Source: SR-FBR-E99 sp963732365
GTDB lineage: Bacteria > Bacteroidota > Bacteroidia > Bacteroidales > VadinHA17
Direction of reading: 5' to 3'
Length of the DNA: 64,000 bases
NCBI GenBank assembly: GCA_963732365.1
Contig: CAVSZC010000005.1
Location: 868,001 to 932,000 of the forward strand
Position numbers and translations under genes: made by a program
Shown here: positions 1-8,670 of the stretch, piece by piece
Position numbering within the stretch: position 1 is the first letter of the stretch
Layout: each line of letters opens with the position of its first letter
Notes under the pieces: model-generated
Databases searched by the model: none
Told to the model about the DNA's origin: nothing
Seen by the model: the letters and a program-made list of their open reading frames with translations, nothing else

Positions 1-1
1 A

Positions 2-1165
2 AATGAAGAAATTGGTAATCTCTCGGGAGTAGCCAATTCCTACAACAATATCGGAGTGACCTACATAATGATGAATGAACCTGGCAAAGCCCTAAGCTAC
101 TACTATAAAAGTCTTGACATTAACAAATCCATGAATTACGATTCTGAAGCTGCCATAAACTACGGGAATATTGGGGTTGCTTACCGCCAGTTGGGTCAGA
201 TGGATTCAGCCATCTTTTATCTGGAGAAAAGGTACAATATTGCAGTGAAGCTGAACGACAGGAAAGGGATGGCCATTTCTCTTGAGGCCTATGGTGATTA
301 TCACTTTGCAAAGAAGGACTATGTAAGGGCGATTGATTTTTATGAGAGGACTACGGCATTGTCAAGAGAGTTGGGCATCCTCGAGACTACAAAGAACGCA
401 TTAAAAAGCCTGAGCGATTTGTATTATGAGAAAAATGAATATGATAAAGCATTTTCATATTTAAAATCTTACATTGACTTGAGGGACAGCTTGTTGAATA
501 AAGAGTCACTTCAGAGGATTCAACAGATGGAGATGGAGTATTTAATTGAAAAAGAACAAAATGAACATCTCCTGGCAGAACAAAAAAACAAACTCTTTAT
601 TACTATTGGATTTATTGCCCTCATTTTCTTTATACTTATTCTTGTGGTCATTTATATGGTTCAAAACATTAAACTCAGACAAAAAAAGTTGAATGAAAGG
701 ACCCTGGAGATGGAGAAAACGAAGCTTCAGTATGACCTCAGGTTCAAAAATAAGGAGCTGTTCAGTAAGGCCGTATATCTTGCGGAGAAAAATGAAATGA
801 TCAATGAGCTAACTAGCCGGTTGGGAAGTGTGTTAACTGATCCGGGGTCAGGTTCAGTTATGATTAAAGAAATCATTAAGAATCTTAAGTATCATTCCAA
901 CACACAGGTATGGGATGAGTTTGAGAGCACCTTTCTTAAGGTGCATCCCGAGTTTTTCAAGTCCCTGGCTGAACACTTTCCTTCTCTTACAAATAATGAC
1001 CGGAAACTATGTGCGTTTATTCGTCTTAACCTCTCAACCAAGGATATTTCAAATATAACTCATCAGTCGTTGCACAGTATTACAGTGGCCAGGACCAGGC
1101 TCAGGAAGAAGCTTGGGTTGTCAAACACAGGAGAAAATCTTAGTGGATTCCTGTCTAAGGTATAA
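2..1165 (+). CDS. TPR-repeat membrane regulator with C-terminal HTH (5' partial)
   Basis: The gene starts before the window: its frame is open from base 2, and the first GTG (56) falls inside a TPR helix, so it is not a credible start. The visible part has several tetratricopeptide repeats, a transmembrane helix at about 596-661, a charged coiled-coil stretch, and a C-terminal helix-turn-helix of the LuxR-like type found in Bacteroidetes TPR regulators (LTNNDRKLCAFIRLNLSTKD followed by ITVARTRLRKKLGL). The architecture suggests an inner-membrane sensor with TPRs outside and the DNA-binding domain inside. It lies directly upstream of susC in the same direction, so control of susCD is plausible but is inferred only from position. 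Confidence 0.85.
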   Translation, partial: NEEIGNLSGVANSYNNIGVTYIMMNEPGKALSYYYKSLDINKSMNYDSEAAINYGNIGVAYRQLGQMDSAIFYLEKRYNIAVKLNDRKGMAISLEAYGDYHFAKKDYVRAIDFYERTTALSRELGILETTKNALKSLSDLYYEKNEYDKAFSYLKSYIDLRDSLLNKESLQRIQQMEMEYLIEKEQNEHLLAEQKNKLFITIGFIALIFFILILVVIYMVQNIKLRQKKLNERTLEMEKTKLQYDLRFKNKELFSKAVYLAEKNEMINELTSRLGSVLTDPGSGSVMIKEIIKNLKYHSNTQVWDEFESTFLKVHPEFFKSLAEHFPSLTNNDRKLCAFIRLNLSTKDISNITHQSLHSITVARTRLRKKLGLSNTGENLSGFLSKV

Positions 1166-1214
1166 CATAAATCCTATTGGCTTCTAACAATCATGTAATC
1201 ATACGTATAGCACT

Positions 1215-1236
1215 TTTTGTATCTATTTTGTATCTA
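1215..1236. repeat. Two head-to-tail 11-bp direct repeats upstream of susC
   Basis: The 11-mer ttttgtatcta occurs twice in direct contact, at 1215-1225 and 1226-1236, in the 206-bp gap between the regulator and susC. The 11-bp period is about one helical turn, so two copies would present the same face to a DNA-binding protein. A palindrome atacgtat lies just before it (1201-1208). No full TTTG/TAnnTTTG promoter was found in this gap. Confidence 0.5.
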
Positions 1237-1371
1237 TGGTTCTGCAGTAGCTATTGTTTTTGTATTGTAGTCATTGCCAATAGTTGTCTCGCTAGTTAAT
1301 ATTATTGTTCTAATGAATTTAAGGGCCCTTGTGTCTTTAAGCTTCAAGAAACCTAACCAAAAGTAACTATT

Positions 1372-4300
1372 ATGAAAAACGAATCAGGAGTAAAGATCTG
1401 TTCTTTCGGAGCGATCTTGAAGGGACTATTCCACCCCGTGTGGATATTCTCATTAATGATGGCGCTATTACTGACGCCTGTTTCAGCCGGAGCTGCATTC
1501 CCAGGAGTCAATGCTTCGGGAGAGGAGTCGAAAGATGGTACGGTACAGCAGCGGGTAACCGTCAAAGGAGTTGTAATGTCACAGGCTGATGGATTGACAT
1601 TACCCGGAGCTATGGTAGTTGAGAAAGGTACATTAAATGCTACTGCCACCGATGCTAATGGCAGTTTTGTCATTAATGTTGCCGGGGAACAATCCGTTCT
1701 GGTGATCTCTTTCATTGGCATGAAAACAGTAGAGGTAACTGCTGGCAACGGAAGCGCGCAGATGGAGATATCCCTCTATACGGATAATTTTAATCTTGAA
1801 GAAGTTATCGTGACAGGATACGGTTCCCTGAAGAAGGAGGCTTATGCGGGTTCTGCAAGTATTGTGAAGATGGATGACCTGGCAGATGTGCCGGTGACTA
1901 ACCTTGGACAGCTTTTACAGGGCTCAACCTCTGGTGTCCAGTTTACAAATACGTCAGGGCAACCGGGTGCAGCAACCCAGATCAGAATACGTGGCGTAGG
2001 GTCTTTCAATGCATCCAATGACCCATTGTATGTCATAGACGGTGTGCCTATTATCTCAGGTAATGTTTCCGGTCTCGGAACCAGTTCGGGATTAGACATA
2101 CTTTCAACACTGAGCCCCTCGGACATTGAAAGCATCTCCATAATTAAAGATGCTGCAGCCGCTTCTCTCTACGGATCAAGGGCAGCAAACGGGGTTGTAC
2201 TGATTACTACGAAAAAGGGGATAGCTGGAAATGCAAAAATCAACCTTAAGACTGAGTTTGGCTTTTCTGACTTTGCAACAGAATACCGGCCTTTTATGCA
2301 AGGCGATGAAAGACGCGAAACTATCTATGAAGGACTTGTTAATGAAGGCCTTTACTATCTCGGATATGATGAGGCTGCTGCAAAGGCCCATGCCGATGCA
2401 AATATAGATAAATATGCTGCATTGCCTTGGACAGGCGAATGGACTGACTGGAAAGAGTTGCTTTTTAGAAAAGGCAGCTACCAAAACTATGAGGCATCTG
2501 TTTCAGGGGGAAGTGATAAATTAAAATATTATTCATCACTTGGATATATGGATCAGAAAGGGGTATCCGTGATGAGCTATCTGAAACGCTTCTCCGGAAG
2601 ATTCAACCTGAGCTATGATGCCACAAAGCGTTTAACAGTAGGAGCTAACCTGCTTTTCTCCGATGTTGATCAGAGCACTAACACAGAAGGCACAGCTTAT
2701 CTCAGCCCGTTCTATTCCGTTTTCAATACGGTGACCCCCAGGGATGTACCCTTCAATGAAGACGGCACTTATGCTTCTGATTTTCCGAGGAACGGCACCG
2801 GGAGAAATCCAAAAGCATATGCCGACCTGAACTACCAGATTGAGAATATAACCCGTTCATTCAATACCCTGTTTGCAAGCTACAGTATCCTGAATGATCT
2901 GGAATTCAGATCTGCATTCAGCTATGATTATAATATGATAAAGGGAGACTCATTTACTCATCCACTTACTTCATATCCGCCAAATCTTGGAACTATATAC
3001 AAGTCGTTTGATGAATTAAAATCTGTTGTATGGACCAATAGCCTTCAGTATGTAAAGACCTTCGCGAATGTCCACAATTTTGATGGTCTGATTGCATACG
3101 AAACAACAGATTTTTCGTCTGACAACATGTATGGTTCAAAAGAGAATCTGGCCAATTGGAATATGGTTGAACTTGATAATTTTTCTGTTACCAGGTATAT
3201 TGACGGATTGTCAGAAGGTGCAAGAATGATCTCCTATATTTCAAGATTTAATTATGACTACAACAAGAAATACTATGCAGGTGCAAGTTTCAGGCGTGAC
3301 GGAAGTTCAAAGCTGGCACCTGATAGCAGATGGGGAAATTTCTGGTCGGTCTCGGGAGCCTGGAAAATATCTCAGGAATCATTTTTCACAGGGATGGCGG
3401 ATATTTTCCCGGAGGTAAGGTTAAGAGCCTCATATGGAGTCAACGGGACACTGCCTTCAGGTTATTATGAGTATATGGGTTTATCCAGCTACGGAGCTGA
3501 TTACAACAGTCAGCCTGGCCTTGTCGAATCGCAATTCTATAACAATGATTTGAAGTGGGAGACAAACTATAATACAAATATCGGGATCGATGTAAGCATT
3601 AAGGATAAGGTAAGGTTCTCAGTCGAGTTCTACAACAGGCTGACTAAAGACCTTCTTATGAATGAACCCACCTCACTGACAACAGGCTTCAGCTCAATCC
3701 TGAGCAATATCGGAGAGATGAGAAACCGCGGCATCGAGTTTGAATTAATGTCAACAAACATAACTTCAAAGAACTTCACCTGGTCAACCAACTTTAATAT
3801 CTCACACAATAACAATGAGATTCTGGTCCTTGACGGCATACAGACCTCAATTATCAGCGGGAGTCAGATAAGAATGGTAGGGAAACCTTATCACACCTTC
3901 TATCTCAGGGAGTTTGCCGGCATTGATCCGCAAGACGGGATGACATGGTTCTATACAAACACTTTAGATGAAAATGGCAGCTATGTAAAGGAAAAGACAA
4001 AGGATCTTAACACAGCAAATGCTATTCCGCTTCAAAGCCCTTACCCGAAGGTTATCGGAGGCCTGGTGAATAATTTCAAGATTTATTTTGTGGATCTTTC
4101 TTTCACATTCACATATTCAATTGGCGGTTATTCCTATGACTCCGGAGCAGGCAAGCTCGACAAGGAAGGGACAACAAACGGACTTGACGCAAATATTCCG
4201 ATCTATTACAGGGAGAGATGGAGGAAGCCCGGGGATGAATCAAGATATGGAATTTATATTGCCAATAATAAGTGGGACCTGGCTGACGGTTATTCCAACT

Positions 4301-4542
4301 CAAGAAGGATCCACAGCACAGACCATATAAGGATGAAAAATATAAGTCTGGGTGTTACTTTGCCATCAAAGTATTCATCATACCTGAAGCTCCAGAATGT
4401 AAGAATATTTGCCTCAGCAAGCAACTGGTTTACTATTGCAAGTTGGGATATGTATGACCCGGAAGTAGGGAATGACGGAGTCATGGCATGGCAGACGCCT
4501 CCTCTTAAGACAATTGCGTTTGGGTTAGATCTCACATTTTAA
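1372..4542 (+). CDS. SusC/RagA-family TonB-linked outer membrane transporter
   Basis: A 1056-residue outer-membrane importer energised by TonB that works with the SusD-type lipoprotein downstream. Residues 1-41 form a signal peptide. A carboxypeptidase-regulatory-like beta domain follows (about 62-138), then a TonB-box-like EEVIVTGYG (143-151) and the plug domain, with RIRGVGSFNASNDPLYVIDG (205-224) and IIKDAAAASLYGSRAANGV (257-275), both typical of SusC. The remainder is beta-barrel ending in a C-terminal Phe (GLDLTF). The ATG at 1372 gives the signal peptide directly. susD follows after 11 bp, so the two are one operon. No glycoside hydrolase is linked, so the substrate cannot be assigned. 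Confidence 0.95.
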   Translation: MKNESGVKICSFGAILKGLFHPVWIFSLMMALLLTPVSAGAAFPGVNASGEESKDGTVQQRVTVKGVVMSQADGLTLPGAMVVEKGTLNATATDANGSFVINVAGEQSVLVISFIGMKTVEVTAGNGSAQMEISLYTDNFNLEEVIVTGYGSLKKEAYAGSASIVKMDDLADVPVTNLGQLLQGSTSGVQFTNTSGQPGAATQIRIRGVGSFNASNDPLYVIDGVPIISGNVSGLGTSSGLDILSTLSPSDIESISIIKDAAAASLYGSRAANGVVLITTKKGIAGNAKINLKTEFGFSDFATEYRPFMQGDERRETIYEGLVNEGLYYLGYDEAAAKAHADANIDKYAALPWTGEWTDWKELLFRKGSYQNYEASVSGGSDKLKYYSSLGYMDQKGVSVMSYLKRFSGRFNLSYDATKRLTVGANLLFSDVDQSTNTEGTAYLSPFYSVFNTVTPRDVPFNEDGTYASDFPRNGTGRNPKAYADLNYQIENITRSFNTLFASYSILNDLEFRSAFSYDYNMIKGDSFTHPLTSYPPNLGTIYKSFDELKSVVWTNSLQYVKTFANVHNFDGLIAYETTDFSSDNMYGSKENLANWNMVELDNFSVTRYIDGLSEGARMISYISRFNYDYNKKYYAGASFRRDGSSKLAPDSRWGNFWSVSGAWKISQESFFTGMADIFPEVRLRASYGVNGTLPSGYYEYMGLSSYGADYNSQPGLVESQFYNNDLKWETNYNTNIGIDVSIKDKVRFSVEFYNRLTKDLLMNEPTSLTTGFSSILSNIGEMRNRGIEFELMSTNITSKNFTWSTNFNISHNNNEILVLDGIQTSIISGSQIRMVGKPYHTFYLREFAGIDPQDGMTWFYTNTLDENGSYVKEKTKDLNTANAIPLQSPYPKVIGGLVNNFKIYFVDLSFTFTYSIGGYSYDSGAGKLDKEGTTNGLDANIPIYYRERWRKPGDESRYGIYIANNKWDLADGYSNSRRIHSTDHIRMKNISLGVTLPSKYSSYLKLQNVRIFASASNWFTIASWDMYDPEVGNDGVMAWQTPPLKTIAFGLDLTF

Positions 4543-4553
4543 AACGAAACAAG

Positions 4554-5999
4554 ATGAAAAGAATTATTTCTATACTGATTCTGATACCCGTCTTCCTTAT
4601 TTCATGCAGTGAAGACTGGTTAGACCTTAAGCCAACCACAGAGGTGGTATCCACAGAAGCAATAAAAAACCTTGTTGATGCTGATTATGCCCTGAACGGT
4701 GTTTATTCGACACTTCAGAGCTATGAATATTATGGAGCAAGAATGCAATATTATGCAGATGTTACGGGTGATGACATGCAGGCCACTGGGACAAACAAAA
4801 GAAGTTCTCAGTATTACATGATGATAAGTAATACTGACAATGTATATACTTCCTTATGGTCATTGCCAAACACGGTCATCAGGCTTACAAACAATATTTT
4901 GTCGCAGATAGATGCCCTGGAGGTGACCGCGTCTGAAACCGAAAAAAAGAATGACATCAAAGGACAGGCTCTTGCGCTGAGAGCACTCGCACTGTTTGAT
5001 ATAACACGTGTTTTCGGAAACACTTATCTTAAGGATAATGGCGCTTCATTAGGCGGTTGCGTCATCACTGAACTGGTAGGGCCTGATTATACGCCGGCAA
5101 GAAATACTGTAAGCGAGTGTTATACACAGATAATCAGCGATCTTACGGCAGCCCTCCCGTTACTGAAAGCAACCAAGAATGACGGGAAGATCAACAGATG
5201 GGCCGCCAAAACCCTTCTAAGCAGAGTATACCTGTATAAGGGCGATAACGCCAACGCTCTTATTCAGGCTGAAGAGGCCATTACTGGAGCAACGTCAAAC
5301 GGTTACCGGTTATGGACCAATGCAGAATATGGATCATCTACTGCAGCCTGGAAGAGTAAATATACTCCTGAAGTGTTGTTCGAGGTTGTAAATAATGTAA
5401 GTGACAGGGCAGGGAATGACGGGATTGCTTATCTGATGCTCCGAAGCGGGTACAATGATATTGTTCTTACAAATGATTTTCTGACTATTCTTAAGGAAGA
5501 CCCGAACGATGTAAGGCATCTGATTACCAAGCTTGAAACATCAAGCAGTTCATTCAACAAAACAGAAAAGGTCTATCTTCTTAAGTATACGGGGCCCGAA
5601 AGTGATGTCAGAAATGCCAATGTAATAGTCATTCGGTTATCAGAAGCCTATCTGAATGCAGCAGAAAGTGCCGTGAAGACGAACGATAATACCAAAGCAA
5701 CGACTTACCTTGGAGCAATTGTCAAAAGAGCTAATCCGGCAAATTCAGTTGTTGGAACAGTTACCCTTGAACAGGTGATCAAAGAGAAACGTAAAGAGTT
5801 TGTGGGAGAGGGACATCGCCAGTTTGATGCAATGAGAAACAATGAGACAGTGAACCGGATAGGAGGATGGCACATACCTGGTCTTATACCGGAGGTGCAG
5901 AGCTATAACAGAAACTATTTCCATGCAATACTCCCGATCCCGAGATATGAAATGGATGCAAACCCCAAAATGGTTCAAAACTCAGGATACTCTCAGTAA
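4554..5999 (+). CDS. SusD/RagB-family substrate-binding lipoprotein
   Basis: A 481-residue surface lipoprotein that caps the SusC barrel and captures substrate. The signal peptide ends in the lipobox LISC with Cys18, followed by SEDWLDLKPTTEV, the usual SusD start. The TPR-like helical core is recognisable (for example GQALALRALALFDITRVFG). The conserved C-terminal block EKRKEFVGEGHRQFDAMRNN precedes the terminal LPIPRYEMDANPKMVQNSGY, also standard for the family. Length is normal. It is co-transcribed with susC. Its ligand is unknown. Confidence 0.95.
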   Translation: MKRIISILILIPVFLISCSEDWLDLKPTTEVVSTEAIKNLVDADYALNGVYSTLQSYEYYGARMQYYADVTGDDMQATGTNKRSSQYYMMISNTDNVYTSLWSLPNTVIRLTNNILSQIDALEVTASETEKKNDIKGQALALRALALFDITRVFGNTYLKDNGASLGGCVITELVGPDYTPARNTVSECYTQIISDLTAALPLLKATKNDGKINRWAAKTLLSRVYLYKGDNANALIQAEEAITGATSNGYRLWTNAEYGSSTAAWKSKYTPEVLFEVVNNVSDRAGNDGIAYLMLRSGYNDIVLTNDFLTILKEDPNDVRHLITKLETSSSSFNKTEKVYLLKYTGPESDVRNANVIVIRLSEAYLNAAESAVKTNDNTKATTYLGAIVKRANPANSVVGTVTLEQVIKEKRKEFVGEGHRQFDAMRNNETVNRIGGWHIPGLIPEVQSYNRNYFHAILPIPRYEMDANPKMVQNSGYSQ

Positions 6000-6054
6000 G
6001 AATATCCCCGAAATGGAGTATTGATTAAAGGCTGTTTGAAAGGAGATCAGATTC

Positions 6055-6112
6055 GTCACAGCATGGCGAACATTGATAAGTGAGTAATTCATTAATCATC
6101 CCATGCTGTGAC
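6055..6112. terminator. 12-bp inverted repeat downstream of susD
   Basis: gtcacagcatgg (6055-6066) and its exact reverse complement ccatgctgtgac (6101-6112) are separated by 34 nt, shortly after the susD stop, and tcctttt follows. It may act as a weak terminator. The loop is long and the T-run poor, so a remnant of a mobile or repetitive element is equally possible. Confidence 0.4.
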
Positions 6113-6214
6113 ATCCTTTTCACTTATTTGTTATTCTCTCCACATCTCTGAACAGATGGTCTTATACTTATCTTTTATGTGGGAGCAACTCCAATTGTCT
6201 AATTTATAATTATT

Positions 6215-7597
6215 ATGGTCAATCTGAATGGTATCAGCAGGAGGCGTTATGAGTTTAATACCTTCATTCTTTGCTTTTTCCTTTTTATGCTTCCTGTGGG
6301 GATAGCATTTCCCTGTACAAGTGCTGAATCCGGCATTTTCTGTGAACAAGCCCAGGGGAACCCCTCATCTTCAGCCGATACATTGTTTAATGCTGTCAAA
6401 GACGGCAACATAAACATAGTAAGAGACCTGATTGCCCGGAGAACAGACCTGAACGTAAGAGATAATAAGGGGTGGACGCCTCTTGATTATGCTAAAAAGA
6501 GAGACAAGCCGGTTATCCGTGAGCTCCTGGAGCACAATGGAGCCATTACCTACCCGAAGTCAATTCAAAGCATGAATGAAGGGCCTCATGTCAGAAATTT
6601 AGATGATAATAAAGTGGAGGTTATATTTCTGAGCCATGATGCTCTCTCCGGCAAATCTGAGCTAAAGAGCGAGAATTATCAGATCGGTGACACGCCGTTG
6701 TTGATAGAACAGGTAGAAATTGGCAGAGAAGACCTGAATCCGGTCCCGGAAATGACTATCCAGGTCTCATCGTACCGGGGGGTCAGGGAGGTATTTGTCA
6801 TTGGCGATATACACGGCGAATATTCCAGGGTTGTAACCCTGCTGAAAAACAACGGTATAGTTGATGATAATAATGATTGGATGTGGGGTAAGGGACATCT
6901 TGTCTTCATGGGAGATATTTTTGACCGTGGGCGTGGAGTGACAGAGGCATTATGGATGATATTCAACTTGGAAAAACAGGCTGAAGCTGCAGGAGGAAAG
7001 GTTCATCTTTTGTTGGGGAATCATGAGCCTATGATTTTTAAGGATGACTTAAGGTATGTCGCCGACGAATATTACTCCCTGTGTGAGAACCTGGGACTGA
7101 ATTACAGTGAGCTTTTTAGTTATGATACTGTCCTTGGCTTATGGCTCAGGCAAAAACCTGTTATTCTGAGCATTAACGACTTATTATTTGTACATGCCGG
7201 TCTTTCTCCGGAAATGATTGAGAGGCATTTACCGCTGGATACAATCAACAGGGTGGTATGGAGTTTTCTTAACAATAATGAAAGAGAGGACGATTCTGAA
7301 ATAAGGACCTTCCTTCTGGGAAGCAGGGGCATTTTATGGTACAGGGGATTGATAGCTGAAGTAGGGCGGAAGGATGTAATTGACGAGAGCACACTTAAAA
7401 GCGGATTGGATTTTTATAATGCCAAGTCTGTAATAACAGGGCACACTGAGGTTGATACCATAAAATCATTCTTTAAAGGAAAGGTAATAGACGTGAATAT
7501 TCCCATGAGAGATCCGAACATACCAGTGCAGGGACTCCTGATCAGGAAGGGCAAGCTGTGGGTGGTTGATGACGACAGGCAGCGTAAGAAACTCTGA
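6215..7597 (+). CDS. Secreted ankyrin-repeat plus PPP-family metallophosphatase
   Basis: A 460-residue protein with an N-terminal hydrophobic export signal (about residues 15-36), an ankyrin unit (about 53-112, core NVRDNKGWTPLDYAKKRDKP), a linker, and a calcineurin-like phosphoesterase of PPP type. Catalytic motifs are complete: GDIHG (197-201), GDIFDRG (233-239), GNHE (268-271), HAG (327-329) and TGHT (408-411). This is the binuclear-metal set of PPP phosphatases and resembles bacterial Shewanella-like phosphatases. An exported location is inferred from the signal. The substrate, protein or small molecule, cannot be told. It lies 215 bp after susD, probably as a separate transcript. Confidence 0.85.
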   Translation: MVNLNGISRRRYEFNTFILCFFLFMLPVGIAFPCTSAESGIFCEQAQGNPSSSADTLFNAVKDGNINIVRDLIARRTDLNVRDNKGWTPLDYAKKRDKPVIRELLEHNGAITYPKSIQSMNEGPHVRNLDDNKVEVIFLSHDALSGKSELKSENYQIGDTPLLIEQVEIGREDLNPVPEMTIQVSSYRGVREVFVIGDIHGEYSRVVTLLKNNGIVDDNNDWMWGKGHLVFMGDIFDRGRGVTEALWMIFNLEKQAEAAGGKVHLLLGNHEPMIFKDDLRYVADEYYSLCENLGLNYSELFSYDTVLGLWLRQKPVILSINDLLFVHAGLSPEMIERHLPLDTINRVVWSFLNNNEREDDSEIRTFLLGSRGILWYRGLIAEVGRKDVIDESTLKSGLDFYNAKSVITGHTEVDTIKSFFKGKVIDVNIPMRDPNIPVQGLLIRKGKLWVVDDDRQRKKL

Positions 7598-7804
7598 AGG
7601 GAATTAGGGGGTGCCTGCAAGGATGTGTCAGGTTCTGATTAAAGCGACAGCAAAGGCTATGTTTCTCAGCGCCTAATCTCTTCCCTCTTATCTATAAACC
7701 TAAACTTTTCTTGCGAAAAGAATGGATAGTGAGGTAAGAATAATGATTTTTGTAATACCTTCTCTTGCTGATAGTTTTTACATTTATGGAAAATCAAGGC
7801 AATA

Positions 7805-8650
7805 ATGATCAGGTTTCTGTTTTCAATAGCAGTATTGCTGCCCCTACTTGTCTCATGCACAAAGAAAGATAGTCGTGACGTTGATGTAATGACATTAAAC
7901 ATCAGGTTTGACAACCCTCGTGACAACCTGAATGCCTGGCCGAACAGGGCATCGATTGTCACTGATTTTATAAATGAGCAGGGGCCTGATCTGCTTGGTA
8001 TGCAGGAGGCTCTGTGGCATCAGTATGAGTATCTTGACTCGGCACTGGCGGGATACGGGTCTGTTGCCGCCGGCCGTGACGACGGCCAGCGCGGGGGGGA
8101 GGCCTGCCCGGTGTTCTATCGTCAAGATAGGTTCACTGAGCTTGGCAGCGGAACATTCTGGCTCTCTGCCACACCAGACATACCTGGTTCGGTAGGGTGG
8201 GGTGCTGCACTGACGCGTATTGCCACATGGGTGCGATTGTACGATAAGACGGTATCCGATACTCTCTGCTATTTCAACACCCATTTTGATCACATCAGCG
8301 ACTCTGCCAGGGTCATGAGCTCGGGTGTCCTGCTCGAAAGGGTGAGGGAGATTGCCGGCGACAATAACTTTGTCATCACAGGCGACTTTAACGCGCTGCC
8401 CGGGAGCCTGGCAATCACCAGGATGAAGGAAAGTGGATTTGCCATTGACACCTACCTTATATCGGAGACGCCGCCGGCAGGGGAGAGTTACACCTTCAAC
8501 GGATGGAGGGATGTGCAGGGTGAGGGGCGCATCGACTATATATTTGTCCGTTCGGGCATGAAGGCTCACTCACATCATACCTGGAAGGTCATCAAGGATG
8601 GCATATTCATTTCTGACCACTGGCCGGTGACGGCAACAGTGGGATATTGA
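7805..8650 (+). CDS. Endonuclease/exonuclease/phosphatase-family lipoprotein
   Basis: A 281-residue protein of the EEP (DNase I-like) superfamily with a lipoprotein signal (LVSC, Cys18). The family's metal and catalytic residues are present: N32 in LNIRF, E68 in GMQEAL, H160 and D162 in NTHFDH, D194 and N196 in GDFNALPG, D244 in RIDYIF, and D271-H272 in SDHWP. Such exported Bacteroidetes proteins are usually predicted phosphodiesterases or phosphomonoesterases; the substrate is not evident. Together with the preceding phosphatase it gives two exported phosphoesterases behind a SusCD pair. The GIY-YIG gene follows after 20 bp. Confidence 0.88.
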   Translation: MIRFLFSIAVLLPLLVSCTKKDSRDVDVMTLNIRFDNPRDNLNAWPNRASIVTDFINEQGPDLLGMQEALWHQYEYLDSALAGYGSVAAGRDDGQRGGEACPVFYRQDRFTELGSGTFWLSATPDIPGSVGWGAALTRIATWVRLYDKTVSDTLCYFNTHFDHISDSARVMSSGVLLERVREIAGDNNFVITGDFNALPGSLAITRMKESGFAIDTYLISETPPAGESYTFNGWRDVQGEGRIDYIFVRSGMKAHSHHTWKVIKDGIFISDHWPVTATVGY

Positions 8651-8670
8651 CCTTTTCAGAACTAAAGGTG

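Noticed and set aside
6215..7597. Ankyrin protein as an injected effector
   Set aside because: It carries a standard export signal, no secretion-system genes are nearby, and the phosphatase domain explains the gene better.
7895..8569. A 224-residue minus-strand frame inside the EEP gene
   Set aside because: It is antisense to a gene with all catalytic motifs and its translation shows no domain.
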